In this document: positions 5,815-13,875 of the stretch, piece by piece
Layout of the letters: each line of letters starts with the position of its first letter
How positions within the stretch are numbered: position 1 is the first letter of the stretch
Assembly (NCBI GenBank): GCA_963933885.1
Contig: CAWVWF010000047.1
Coordinates: 1-19,012, forward strand
Length of the DNA: 19,012 nucleotides
Origin: CAWVWF01 sp963933885
Lineage (GTDB): Bacteria; Bacteroidota; Bacteroidia; Flavobacteriales_C; GCA-002722245
Direction: 5' to 3'
The notes under the pieces: generated by a model
Seen by the model: the letters and a program-made list of their open reading frames with translations, nothing else
What the model was told of the DNA's origin: nothing
Database searches by the model: none
Position numbers and translations under genes: made by a program

Positions 5815-7941
5815 TCAAGGGTGAAATAAATCCTTCTTAAGTGCTTTCACAGTAAAGTTCCCAACTTGAACAACAACTTTATCCCCATTAATTTCTTGTA
5901 AGATTCCAGATTTACTGTAATTCGTAATTTTCACTCGATCCCCTAATTTCAATTTCTTAATTGGTTTTGGTTTTTCAATAACAACGTCCACCTTTAGCTT
6001 TCTTTTTTCTAGCTTAGGAAGCTTCTGCTGTTTTACTTTTTTATCTAATACAAGTGTATTCTTATGCTCTAAGGCTTTAGACTTTTCAATAGTCACAAAC
6101 TTTTTAACAGAAGCATTTAATAACTGATTAGTTTCGTTGCCTTTATATTTCCCGATTAAATCAAATATCTTCTTACCAGCTTGAGTAAACTTTGTTTGTT
6201 GCTCGAAAAACCTAATCTGTTGTTCGGATTTGTAAATCAACTTCTCAAGCCTTTCCTCATAATCTCTAATTAACAATCTTGCTTCACTACTGGTTTGTAT
6301 TTGAAGTTTATTCATTTTATTAAACTTCGACTTCTCTTGTTGTAAAGAAGTAGCTAAATCATCCAATTTAACTTTACTTTCAGAAACTTTCTCTTTAGCT
6401 TCCTTAATAAATTCAGCAGGAATACCGTTTAGTCTGGCAACTTCAAATGTAAATGATGAACCTGGTTGACCAATAGACAACTTGTAAAGTGGCTTTAACT
6501 GAACAGTATCAAATAACATACAAGCATTAACTGCTTCATCCATACTTGATGTTAGTATTTTGATATTTGTATAATGTGTATTTATTACAGCAAAACAATT
6601 CGTAGCATATAATTTCTCGTAAAAAACTTCAGCTAAGGCTCCTCCTAACTCTGGATCAGAACCTGAACCAAATTCATCAAGTAAAACAAGTGTATTCTCT
6701 TTTACCGTTTCTAAGAAATATTTCATTCTAGATAAGCGATAACTGTATGTACTCAATTGATTATCGATAGATTGATTATCACCAATATCTGACAGGATAT
6801 TATCAAACCAACAAAATTCACTCACATCATCAACAGGAACAAAAATCCCACATTGAAACATTAACTGGAGAAGTCCAACAGTTTTTAACGTAACAGACTT
6901 CCCTCCCGCGTTTGGTCCAGAAACAACCAAAAATCTTTTCTCTTTTTGAAGTTCTAATTCCTGACCAATTGTACTTAATCCTAATTCTTCATTTTTTAAA
7001 TACAGCAAAGGGTGAATTGCTCCACTCCAATACATTTTTTGATCAGTTCTAATCTTTGGATTAACTCCATTATAAGTTTTAGCAAAAATCACCTTGGCAT
7101 TAAATACATCGAAACGAATCAATAAGCGTTGAAACGCCTCTAAATTTCCTCTTTCCGATCGAAGTTCATCAGTTATTTCTTTTAAAACTTTAAAAATCTC
7201 ATTTGACTCTTCAATATAAAGTCTTTCTTGCTCTTTATTAATTTGTACATTCTCTGCCGGTTCAACATAAGTATAAACTCCCTTCGAACTCATACCATGC
7301 ACCTTTCCTTTCACTTTCTTTTTCTGCGCCGAAACAACAGTAAGTAGTCTTCTATTATCGTAAAAAGTTTCCTCGGTATCCGCTAGAACATCACTTTTTC
7401 TATAACTAGCCAATACTTTTTCAAAATTCCTATTAATCGCAATCTGATTTGATTTTTGCTGCGTTCTAATTTTAAGAAGAAGTGGCGTTGCATCATCCTT
7501 TATAGTAAGTTTTGGACTTAATACCTTCTCTATAATTGATATTACATTTTGTACACTCGTAATGTGTGAACAAGCTTCAAATACTAAAGGATAATTATTC
7601 TTATGCTTTTTAGAAAAATCAATGATCTGTTTTGTTCCTAAACAAAGCTGATAGATTTTAATTAATTCATCCAAAATTAAAACTCCATTCTTAATGTCAA
7701 GAAGTTTTAAAGCATGATCTATATCTTCAGAGTTAGGGTGAGGAAAAACAATAGTATCATCTTCATAGATACTGCAGATCTCCTCAACCATACTAAGTTC
7801 ACCCTTTAAATCATTAAGGTTGTTAAACGGCCTTATTTTAAGTGAATTTTCTTTTGCTTTATTAGATTTACAATAGTTTGATAAAAGTAGTTTCACCTTA
7901 TCAAATTCCAAATCCTTCGCACTCTGCTGATCAAGTTTCAT
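5815..7941 (-). CDS. mutS2: MutS2-type ATPase lacking the Smr domain
   Basis: Member of the MutS2 branch of the MutS family, linked in other bacteria to limiting recombination and, more recently, to rescue of collided ribosomes. The N-terminal core and clamp region (1-330) precedes the ATPase, with Walker A GPNAGGKS at 342-349, the signature segment STYSYRLSRMKYF (397-409) and Walker B LVLLDEFGSGSDP at 418-430. A long helical region follows (about 510-650), then a small KOW-like beta segment (LGDRVKI...VVVQVGNF) at the very C-terminus. It is 708 residues; classical MutS2 is about 780-790 and ends in an Smr nuclease domain that is absent here. The stop is clean, so this looks like a natural short form. 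Confidence 0.92.
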   Translation of the reverse strand: MKLDQQSAKDLEFDKVKLLLSNYCKSNKAKENSLKIRPFNNLNDLKGELSMVEEICSIYEDDTIVFPHPNSEDIDHALKLLDIKNGVLILDELIKIYQLCLGTKQIIDFSKKHKNNYPLVFEACSHITSVQNVISIIEKVLSPKLTIKDDATPLLLKIRTQQKSNQIAINRNFEKVLASYRKSDVLADTEETFYDNRRLLTVVSAQKKKVKGKVHGMSSKGVYTYVEPAENVQINKEQERLYIEESNEIFKVLKEITDELRSERGNLEAFQRLLIRFDVFNAKVIFAKTYNGVNPKIRTDQKMYWSGAIHPLLYLKNEELGLSTIGQELELQKEKRFLVVSGPNAGGKSVTLKTVGLLQLMFQCGIFVPVDDVSEFCWFDNILSDIGDNQSIDNQLSTYSYRLSRMKYFLETVKENTLVLLDEFGSGSDPELGGALAEVFYEKLYATNCFAVINTHYTNIKILTSSMDEAVNACMLFDTVQLKPLYKLSIGQPGSSFTFEVARLNGIPAEFIKEAKEKVSESKVKLDDLATSLQQEKSKFNKMNKLQIQTSSEARLLIRDYEERLEKLIYKSEQQIRFFEQQTKFTQAGKKIFDLIGKYKGNETNQLLNASVKKFVTIEKSKALEHKNTLVLDKKVKQQKLPKLEKRKLKVDVVIEKPKPIKKLKLGDRVKITNYSKSGILQEINGDKVVVQVGNFTVKALKKDLFHP

Positions 7942-7985
7942 AATTAATTTGCCGCATTAGATTATTCAGACATCTAAATACACTG

Positions 7986-7993
7986 CAAATATA
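7986..7993 (-). promoter_or_regulatory. Candidate -7 element for mutS2
   Basis: Read on the minus strand, TATATTTG matches the Bacteroidetes -7 consensus TAnnTTTG. It lies 44 bases upstream of the mutS2 start codon within the 88-base divergent gap. No clear -33 TTTG was found at the expected distance, so this is tentative. Confidence 0.35.
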
Positions 7994-8029
7994 TCAATAA
8001 TCGCCACTATCTTTTCTAATCTTACCAAA

Positions 8030-8512
8030 ATGAAGTTACTTTGTAGCACTATGAATACAGTGAAAAACGAATTTAGCTCAGAAAAACAACTTAGATACGA
8101 CAAGGCTTATTTAAGAATGGCTTTAGAGTGGGGGAAATTAAGTCAGTGTACAAGAAAGAAAGTAGGTGCTATTATCGTTAAAGATAATATCATAATTTCT
8201 GATGGATTTAATGGAACACCAACTGGATTTGATAACTGTTGTGAGACTAACGAAGGCGATACTCATTGGTATGTTTTACATGCAGAAGCTAACGCAATCT
8301 TAAAATTAGCAAGATCTAATAACCGAGGTACAAATTCAACATTATACATTACGCTTTCTCCATGTAAAGAATGTAGTAAACTCGTTTTACAAGCTGGAAT
8401 CAAAAGAGTTGTTTTTATTAAAGGTTATAAAGACACATCTGGAATAGACTTTTTGAAAACTGCAGGAATAGAAGTTAACCAAATTGAAGATCCAACTCTT
8501 AAAAATGAGTAA
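8030..8512 (+). CDS. dCMP deaminase family protein (ComEB-like)
   Basis: Zinc-dependent cytidine/deoxycytidylate deaminase fold; the likely reaction is dCMP to dUMP, feeding thymidylate synthesis. Zinc and catalytic motifs are HAEAN (histidine ligand plus catalytic glutamate) and SPCKEC (two cysteine ligands). NGTPTGFDNC and RKKVGAIIVKD are typical of the dCMP-deaminase branch. The protein is 160 residues. A second ATG at 8051 would give 153 residues, and family alignment begins only near KQLRYDKAYL, so the start is uncertain. The stop overlaps the S41 protease start by 8 bases, which implies translational coupling. The substrate is inferred from the family. Confidence 0.9.
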   Translation: MKLLCSTMNTVKNEFSSEKQLRYDKAYLRMALEWGKLSQCTRKKVGAIIVKDNIIISDGFNGTPTGFDNCCETNEGDTHWYVLHAEANAILKLARSNNRGTNSTLYITLSPCKECSKLVLQAGIKRVVFIKGYKDTSGIDFLKTAGIEVNQIEDPTLKNE

Positions 8513-10079
8513 TCAAAAATCTACGCTTTATTACTTACCCATAGTAGCTTCTTTATTTACTGTAATTGGTTTGTTATTAGGGAAATACTTATATCAAGAT
8601 GGGTCATTAGTTTCTTTTTCTGGAAACGACGGAAAAGTTGAGGAGGTAATTTCAACTGTAGTTGACAGGTATGTTGACATAGTTGATCAAACTGAAATTA
8701 CTGATCATGCAATAGTTAGTTTGCTTGAACAATTGGATCCACATTCTACATATTTACCGGCTTCCAAAGTACCACGAGTAAGAGAGCAAATGCGTGGAAA
8801 TTTTGTTGGAATAGGAATTGAATTTAGAATTATAGATGACTCACTAGTAGTTGTTTCTCCAATTAAAGGTGGACCTTCTGAAGTAGCAGGTATGCTTTCC
8901 GGAGATAGGTTGATAGGTTTAAATGGTGAAGAAGTTTCTTTAGGTAAATTGTCAACTGATAGTTTAATTTCACTATTAAGAGGTAAAGCAGGAAGTGAAT
9001 TAAGTATTCTGGTTTACCGGCCGTTTTCTAAGAAAAAAATTACAGTTAACTTAACTAGAAAAGAGATTCCCATTTACAGTATTGATGCTTCATTCCTATT
9101 GAATGATAGTACTGCGTTCGTCAAAATCAATAGGTTTGCTCAAAAAACTCCTGTTGAACTAAAAACAGCTGTTAAACAATTAATTAAGGAAGGAGCAAAT
9201 AATTTAATTATTGACCTTAGAGGTAATCCAGGTGGTTCATTAACTTCTGTTAAGGAAATGTGTAACGAGTTTTTAAGTGAAGGAGATACAATACTTTCAA
9301 CTAGAAGACAAGGTGAAATTGACATGAGTGTTGCTGATGGTACTGGAAGTTTTAAGAAAATCCCTTTAGTAATTATTGTAGATCGAAACAGTGCGAGTGC
9401 TAGTGAAATTTTAACAGGAACACTTCAAGACAATGATAGAGCAATAATAGTAGGAAGAAGAACATTTGGAAAGGGGCTTGTCCAAGCAGTAATCTCATTA
9501 CAAGATAAATCAAGGATAAACTTAACGATAGCAAAATATCATTTACCATCTGGTAGATGTATTCAAAAACCTTATGTGAAAGATCAACTTCAAAAATATA
9601 GAGCAGAACATTCCGAACGAATAGAAGGTAAAAATTTTAACAACCTACCTGACTCGTTAAAATATTATACAAAAAGTGGAAGGCCAGTCTATGCTCAAAG
9701 TGGTGTCTCTCCAGATATATTCATTCCTTTTGACACGACCTATATCACAAAGTTTTCACTTCAATTAAGCGCAAAAGATATAATACGTGATTTGGTTGTT
9801 AAATTTTATAATGCAGAAAGATTGACAGGGAGCTCAGCAATCGAATGTCTTGAGCGCATCGATGAAGAACAATTAATAGAAACTTTAAGGGCTTACAGTC
9901 TAAAAAAAGATATCGAATGGAATGAAAAAGAATGGGGTATTTCGAGACTATACGTGCTTAATAAGATTAAAGCTTATATCGTAAGAATGAAATTTGGAAA
10001 AAATGGGTACTTTAAAATATCTTCATCTATGGATCAAGATATTTTAAAGGCCCAGAATGCTTCCTTAAAAAAAGATTAA
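8505..10079 (+). CDS. S41 family carboxy-terminal processing protease
   Basis: Membrane-anchored, periplasm-facing serine protease of the CtpA/Prc family, which trims or degrades exported proteins from their C-termini. With the ATG at 8505 it has 524 residues: an uncleaved-looking N-terminal anchor (about 8-27), a helical region, a PDZ domain (about 95-185, with GNFVGIGIEFR), and the S41 core with RGNPGG (239-244), the SASASE motif carrying the serine nucleophile (296-301) and the lysine of FGKG (K323). The C-terminal third (about 370-524) is less conserved. A TTG at 8484 would add seven residues before the anchor; the ATG is preferred. It overlaps the deaminase gene by 8 bases. Its stop also overlaps the next minus-strand gene by 4 bases. 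Confidence 0.93.
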   Translation: MSNQKSTLYYLPIVASLFTVIGLLLGKYLYQDGSLVSFSGNDGKVEEVISTVVDRYVDIVDQTEITDHAIVSLLEQLDPHSTYLPASKVPRVREQMRGNFVGIGIEFRIIDDSLVVVSPIKGGPSEVAGMLSGDRLIGLNGEEVSLGKLSTDSLISLLRGKAGSELSILVYRPFSKKKITVNLTRKEIPIYSIDASFLLNDSTAFVKINRFAQKTPVELKTAVKQLIKEGANNLIIDLRGNPGGSLTSVKEMCNEFLSEGDTILSTRRQGEIDMSVADGTGSFKKIPLVIIVDRNSASASEILTGTLQDNDRAIIVGRRTFGKGLVQAVISLQDKSRINLTIAKYHLPSGRCIQKPYVKDQLQKYRAEHSERIEGKNFNNLPDSLKYYTKSGRPVYAQSGVSPDIFIPFDTTYITKFSLQLSAKDIIRDLVVKFYNAERLTGSSAIECLERIDEEQLIETLRAYSLKKDIEWNEKEWGISRLYVLNKIKAYIVRMKFGKNGYFKISSSMDQDILKAQNASLKKD

Positions 10080-10324
10080 TTTAAATATTCAACTTTTAAT
10101 ATTTCTACTGGGTTAATCTTGTTTTGTAATTGTTTAATCCACTTGTAGGAAAGATGTTTATTAGGAATAGTAGATTTTCTAATTTGTGTAGAATCAGCGA
10201 AATAATACTCTAATTTCTTAATCGCTTTATTGTAGATTCCATACAAGATCCCATATTTTGTTTCTCCATTTGTAAACATTACTCGTGGGTATCTGTATTG
10301 ATAATTTAAAATACTGTTTTCCAT
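10076..10324 (-). CDS. Hypothetical protein, 82 aa
   Basis: I do not recognise this family. It is a soluble-looking, tyrosine- and lysine-rich protein (YRYPRVMF, KYGILYGIYN, LEYYFAD) with no membrane segment or signal peptide. The composition is protein-like rather than a random antisense frame, the ATG is well placed, and no larger frame competes for the region. It is convergent with the S41 protease, sharing 4 bases, and is isolated from the next minus-strand run by the terminator at 10441-10469. It may adopt a small beta-rich fold, but this is a guess. Confidence 0.6.
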   Translation of the reverse strand: MENSILNYQYRYPRVMFTNGETKYGILYGIYNKAIKKLEYYFADSTQIRKSTIPNKHLSYKWIKQLQNKINPVEILKVEYLN

Positions 10325-10440
10325 GATAATTTGTTTTAGTGGTGTAATTCTATAACGATTTGTTTTAGAGAAAGGTTAAGCATTTTACCCTACTATTTAT
10401 CAACAGGGTGTTAATAACTTTCTATACAACACGTAACTAC

Positions 10441-10469
10441 AAAAAAATGCCACGACGAATCGTAGCATT
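10441..10469 (-). terminator. Strong Rho-independent terminator
   Basis: On the minus strand, AATGCTACGA, loop TTCG, and TCGTGGCATT form a 10-pair stem with one G-U wobble, followed directly by a T run (complement of the A run at 10441-10447). The TTCG tetraloop makes the hairpin especially stable. It lies 24 bases beyond the stop of the 85-aa gene and ends the leftward run starting at 12098. Confidence 0.88.
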
Positions 10470-10493
10470 ATAAATTGCTGAAAATAAAGGTAT

Positions 10494-10751
10494 TTATATA
10501 AACTTTTTGTACGAAATGTAATTAGCTGCTAACCGAGTTGTAAAAGTCTTCTCAGTAAAATCAGTTCTGTTATTAGACCCAGTTAAGAACTCAATTTTTA
10601 TCTTATTATAATTCTTTAAAGCTAGGTATTGATTACAGCTTAAAGCAATTCCTTCAATATCTTTTGTAATTAAATCATTAATAGATATAATATTACTATT
10701 AAATTTTTCCTTCCAAACGGACACTAATTTTTTTAAATCCAACCCCTCCAT
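10494..10751 (-). CDS. Hypothetical protein, 85 aa
   Basis: Unrecognised small protein beginning MEGLDLKKLVSVWKEKF and ending ISYKKFI. It has no signal peptide or membrane helix and is rich in lysine, asparagine and isoleucine. The frame is open further upstream to 10925, but that extension overlaps the lipoprotein gene and reads unlike protein, so I start at the ATG at 10751. It lies 97 bases downstream of the LEA-type lipoprotein gene and just before the terminator, so it is probably the last gene of that transcript. Confidence 0.5.
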   Translation of the reverse strand: MEGLDLKKLVSVWKEKFNSNIISINDLITKDIEGIALSCNQYLALKNYNKIKIEFLTGSNNRTDFTEKTFTTRLAANYISYKKFI

Positions 10752-10848
10752 AATACAAACTATAACTTTCAGAAACGAATACGCTATTAACGCATTTTTA
10801 GTTACGTGTTTTACCGTACTTAAAAAGAAGGCTGATATGTAAGCTGGT

Positions 10849-11310
10849 TTATAATTTAATTTTTTCCTTGGAAGAAATAGGGATTTTCTTAACAACACCA
10901 AGAGCTCGCGCTTTGATATAACCATTCAATTCAATTTCAGTCTCACCACCACTTCTTAACATGGACATTATCCCTATGATCCCTCCACCTAATAATGATT
11001 TGAATTTACTTTCGATTCGAACTGTTACAATACCATCACTCTTCTTTGGCAAGATAACTTCATCAATTAAACTAAACTTTCCTAAACTGTTCCCGCCTAG
11101 TTTAACATCAATTTCACCACCTTTTGCTTTGATATTAAACCAATTCGGGTTTTCTATTTTTACAGATAAGCTTAGCTTGAGACCTTTCATCGAAATCTCT
11201 TCAACCTTGTAGCTATCAATACCTTTATATTCTAAATCTTTAAAAGCAATACAAGATTGAAGAAGAACAATTAAACTAAATAAGGCAGATAACTTGAGAA
11301 TAGATTTCAT
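10849..11310 (-). CDS. LEA type 2 family lipoprotein
   Basis: Small predicted lipoprotein of 153 residues. The signal peptide ends in the lipobox LLQSC, placing the lipidated cysteine at residue 20. The mature part resembles the LEA-14 (type 2 late embryogenesis abundant) beta-sandwich: a segment with LSLSVKIENPNWFNIKAK (about 45-63), a later VKLGG, and a C-terminal glycine-rich piece ending in IPISSKEKIKL. Bacterial members are often tied to desiccation or osmotic stress, but this is not proven for this branch. The start lies only 7 bases from the upstream pyrophosphohydrolase stop. Confidence 0.8.
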   Translation of the reverse strand: MKSILKLSALFSLIVLLQSCIAFKDLEYKGIDSYKVEEISMKGLKLSLSVKIENPNWFNIKAKGGEIDVKLGGNSLGKFSLIDEVILPKKSDGIVTVRIESKFKSLLGGGIIGIMSMLRSGGETEIELNGYIKARALGVVKKIPISSKEKIKL

Positions 11311-11317
11311 AGACGGT

Positions 11318-11722
11318 TTATTTTTCTAAAATAGAACGGATATTAGGCTTAAAATAGTTTGGCCCCTTTAAAACTTTTCCATCTTCTCGATAAATTGGAT
11401 TACCATCTGCACCCAATTTACTCATGTTACTATTCTGAATTTCTTCAAACACTTCAACAATTTTATGTTGCATACCATGCTTCATGATTGTACCAAACAA
11501 AATGTACATCATATCACCTAAAGCATCAGCAACTTCAATTAAATCACCGTTTTCAGCAGCTTCGAGATACTCTTCGTTTTCCTCTTTCATCAAGTCAAAA
11601 CGCAGTTGAATATCTTTCTTTTCGATTTTCACTGTTGGTTCATGATTGTTTCCTATTCCGAAAGCATCATGAAATTTCTCAACATGGCTTATTAATTCGT
11701 GTATATCTTTTGCGCTTACCAT
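11318..11722 (-). CDS. MazG/HisE-like nucleotide pyrophosphohydrolase
   Basis: All-alpha nucleoside triphosphate pyrophosphohydrolase of the MazG/phosphoribosyl-ATP pyrophosphatase superfamily. Members hydrolyse non-standard NTPs or related nucleotides to the monophosphate and pyrophosphate. The metal-binding signature is clear: E47-E48-x-x-E51 in MKEENEEYLEA, then E63-x-x-D66 in EVADALGDMMY. It is 134 residues from the ATG at 11722. A TTG three codons upstream would overlap the preceding stop and is not preferred. Its start is one base after the stop of the preceding gene, so they are surely co-transcribed. The natural substrate is unknown. Confidence 0.88.
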   Translation of the reverse strand: MVSAKDIHELISHVEKFHDAFGIGNNHEPTVKIEKKDIQLRFDLMKEENEEYLEAAENGDLIEVADALGDMMYILFGTIMKHGMQHKIVEVFEEIQNSNMSKLGADGNPIYREDGKVLKGPNYFKPNIRSILEK

Positions 11723-11723
11723 C

Positions 11724-12098
11724 TTAACCAAATTTCATGTCGTTTAATTCTTCAGGTAAGTTTTTCTGACTATAGAAAACTCCTATACCTTCTCCTTCTT
11801 GCCAAACAGGCATATCAACTTTTAAAGCAACATTGTAGATCGTTTTTGAATCATCAACTTTCTCAACATTGGCTTCATGTAATAAAGCAACTTCAAGAAT
11901 AACTAAAAAAGATTCATCTTCTCCAATTAACTCAATAACTCTACATCCTGGCAAGACTACTCTTTCAGTCTCGTTATTATCTTCGTCGTATAAAGGCAAT
12001 TCAAAATCCTTTAATTCGTCGTTGATGCTTATAATATCGAATGGTAATTTCTCTTTAAAACTCCATTCTGCCGCTTCAATATTAAACTGAACAATCAT
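11724..12098 (-). CDS. Hypothetical acidic protein, 124 aa
   Basis: I do not recognise this family. From the ATG at 12098 it is a soluble, acidic protein (MIVQFNIEAAEWSF..., DEDNNETERVVLPG, ELIGEDESFLVILEV) with a beta-rich pattern and no membrane segment. The frame stays open to 12287, but the extension overlaps the divergent peptidase gene and its promoter region. A good promoter match at 12116-12147 fits the 12098 start. It lies one base from the pyrophosphohydrolase gene and heads the run, so a role linked to nucleotide clean-up is possible but unproven. Confidence 0.7.
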   Translation of the reverse strand: MIVQFNIEAAEWSFKEKLPFDIISINDELKDFELPLYDEDNNETERVVLPGCRVIELIGEDESFLVILEVALLHEANVEKVDDSKTIYNVALKVDMPVWQEGEGIGVFYSQKNLPEELNDMKFG

Positions 12099-12115
12099 TG
12101 TTTTTTCGTTTACAA

Positions 12116-12147
12116 TAAAGATAGTTGGTAATGAACATATACCCAAA
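12116..12147 (-). promoter_or_regulatory. Candidate Bacteroidetes-type promoter
   Basis: On the minus strand, TTTG (complement of 12144-12147), a 20-base spacer and TATCTTTA (complement of 12116-12123) fit the Bacteroidetes -33/-7 arrangement TTTG-N19-21-TAnnTTTG, with one mismatch in the last base. It would give a very short leader before the ATG at 12098 and supports that start for the 124-aa gene. Confidence 0.5.
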
Positions 12148-12217
12148 CCAATGGGTAAGAATAGATAAACAAATGAAATATTTTTTATGTTGAATGAAAA
12201 CATTGTAATTTTAAACC

Positions 12218-13171
12218 ATGAATAAAACTGTACTTTATAGTATTTGTCTCTTACTTGCTGTTTTCTCTTGTTCTTCTTCAAAGACAACTGAAAGAAAACC
12301 CAAAATAGATTTTATCTTATCAGTTGATAGTTTAAATTTAAAAAAAGACGTGGCTTTCTTATCAGATATTGATCCTGCTAGAAATTATAAACATCCAGAA
12401 ATTTTAGATTCTGTTGCTGACTATATTTTTAACGTCTTAAAAGAAAATGCAGACACTGTATATTTTCAAAACTTTACTGTTAAAGGAGTTAACTATAAAA
12501 ATGTAATCGCTAAATATGGATTACAGCATTCAAAAAAAATAATTGTAGGTGCACATTATGATAGCTGTCATGAATTACCTGGTGCAGATGACAATGCCAG
12601 TGGGATTGCAGGATTGCTTGAAATTGGCCGAAATATACCAAAACAAAAATTACAACATCAAATAGAATTGGTAGCATATACATTAGAAGAACCTCCTTTT
12701 TTTAGAACGGAACAAATGGGTAGTGCTGTTCACGCAAGAAGTATCGATAAAAAAAATGTACTGGGAATGATTTGTTTAGAAATGATAGGATACTACTCGA
12801 ACGAACAAAATTCTCAAGAATATCCAGTAGAAGGGATGGATCGAAAATATCCAACAACAGGTAATTTTATTGCCGTAATCGGAAATTTAAACCAGACAAC
12901 ATTTGCTAGCTCAATTTCAAACTTAGTAACTTCAAAATGTCAAATCAATGTAGTTTCTTTTAATGGACCTCCTGCAATGGAAGGAATTGATTTTTCTGAT
13001 CATTTAAACTATTGGCAGAATAACATGAAAGCAGTTATGATAACCAATACTGCTTTTTACAGGAACAAAAACTACCATACTAAGTTAGATGTTAAAGAAA
13101 CGCTAAACTATTCTTATATGGCTTCAGTTGTTGAAGGTGTATTAAACGCAGCTTGTAATTACAATGAATAA
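12218..13171 (+). CDS. M28 family zinc metallopeptidase, lipoprotein
   Basis: Predicted lipid-anchored aminopeptidase of the M28 family (two-zinc). The signal peptide ends at the lipobox AVFSC, with the cysteine at residue 18. Metal and catalytic residues are visible in the expected order: H113 (GAHYDS), D125 (GADDNASG, bridging), E157-E158 (LEEPPFF, general base plus ligand), E188 (LEMIGYY) and H262 (SDHLNYW). The length, 317 residues, suits a single catalytic domain. Many Bacteroidetes relatives act on exported peptides, and related glutaminyl cyclases share the fold, so the exact activity is open. Its last 8 bases overlap the start of the repeat lipoprotein gene. Confidence 0.9.
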   Translation: MNKTVLYSICLLLAVFSCSSSKTTERKPKIDFILSVDSLNLKKDVAFLSDIDPARNYKHPEILDSVADYIFNVLKENADTVYFQNFTVKGVNYKNVIAKYGLQHSKKIIVGAHYDSCHELPGADDNASGIAGLLEIGRNIPKQKLQHQIELVAYTLEEPPFFRTEQMGSAVHARSIDKKNVLGMICLEMIGYYSNEQNSQEYPVEGMDRKYPTTGNFIAVIGNLNQTTFASSISNLVTSKCQINVVSFNGPPAMEGIDFSDHLNYWQNNMKAVMITNTAFYRNKNYHTKLDVKETLNYSYMASVVEGVLNAACNYNE

Positions 13172-13868
13172 ACTTCTTACAATATTATTTTTTATTGTAA
13201 TTCTATTAAGCAGTTGTGCTGGTAGAAAAGATTCCTATTCTTTAAATGGTAATGGGCGAAAGGTTAAAACTAAATTCAAGGACAACTTCTCTAGTAAATC
13301 AAAAGGAAGGACTGGTTTAAAAAAAAGGAAAGATTCCTATTCTGGTGCTCCAAGGAAAAAATTATCTTTTAAATGGAAAGACAGTTTTAATGGTGGGGGA
13401 AGTAAAAGGAAAAACAAACCTCATAGTGACTCATATAGCGGTGGAAGAAGTAAACGAAAATCCAAAGCTCATAGGGATTCATATAGTGGTAGTGGAAAAA
13501 CCAAGAAAAGGAAAATAAAAAGAAGAGGGACTTATGGTACTTCTCCTACTAAAAGAGTAGACTTTTCAAAAAGAAGAGATTCTTATTCTGGTGGATCAAA
13601 TAAACGAAAGTTTAAAAGTCACAAAGATTCTTACAGTAGCGGTGGTGCTAAAAAATTTAAAATGGGTAAGCGAGATTCATATGGCTCGTCAAGAAAAAAC
13701 TCTAATAAAGGTTATAAAGATCCCAATAAAAAGTGGTGGAATATCTTTGGGAAAAAATCAAGACACGGTAAAAAATACAAATCTCGAAAAACCTACGGTG
13801 GTTCACGAAAACGTAAAAAGATCAAAAAGAAAAAGGTTAAACATAAAACCGATTTCGAAGGACTCTAG
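13164..13868 (+). CDS. Basic DSYSGG-repeat lipoprotein
   Basis: No family recognised. The signal peptide ends in lipobox LLSSC (cysteine 18). Nearly all the mature protein is a tandem repeat with the core [K/R]DSYSGG followed by a basic stretch such as SKRKSKAH. Core positions begin at about residues 23, 40, 57, 73, 89, 105, 122, 139, 155 and 171, a regular 16-17-residue spacing, before a different tail with KWWNIFGKKSRHG (190-202) and a lysine-rich end. Lysine, arginine, serine, glycine and tyrosine dominate; the charge must be strongly positive. The periodicity argues for a real gene, and the start overlaps the M28 gene by 8 bases. Binding to a polyanion (DNA, polysaccharide, LPS) or to the cell wall is possible; this is inference. 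Confidence 0.8.
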   Translation: MNKLLTILFFIVILLSSCAGRKDSYSLNGNGRKVKTKFKDNFSSKSKGRTGLKKRKDSYSGAPRKKLSFKWKDSFNGGGSKRKNKPHSDSYSGGRSKRKSKAHRDSYSGSGKTKKRKIKRRGTYGTSPTKRVDFSKRRDSYSGGSNKRKFKSHKDSYSSGGAKKFKMGKRDSYGSSRKNSNKGYKDPNKKWWNIFGKKSRHGKKYKSRKTYGGSRKRKKIKKKKVKHKTDFEGL

Positions 13869-13875
13869 ATTTTCA

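Noticed and set aside
10752..10925. Upstream extension of the 85-aa gene
   Set aside because: It overlaps the lipoprotein gene in another frame and has a composition unlike protein; the ATG at 10751 is preferred.
12099..12287. Upstream extension of the 124-aa gene
   Set aside because: It would overlap the divergent M28 gene and its signal peptide, and would run through the promoter match at 12116-12147.
13164..13868. Repeat gene as a recent microsatellite or non-coding repeat
   Set aside because: The DNA of the units has diverged while the amino-acid pattern is kept, which points to protein-level selection.
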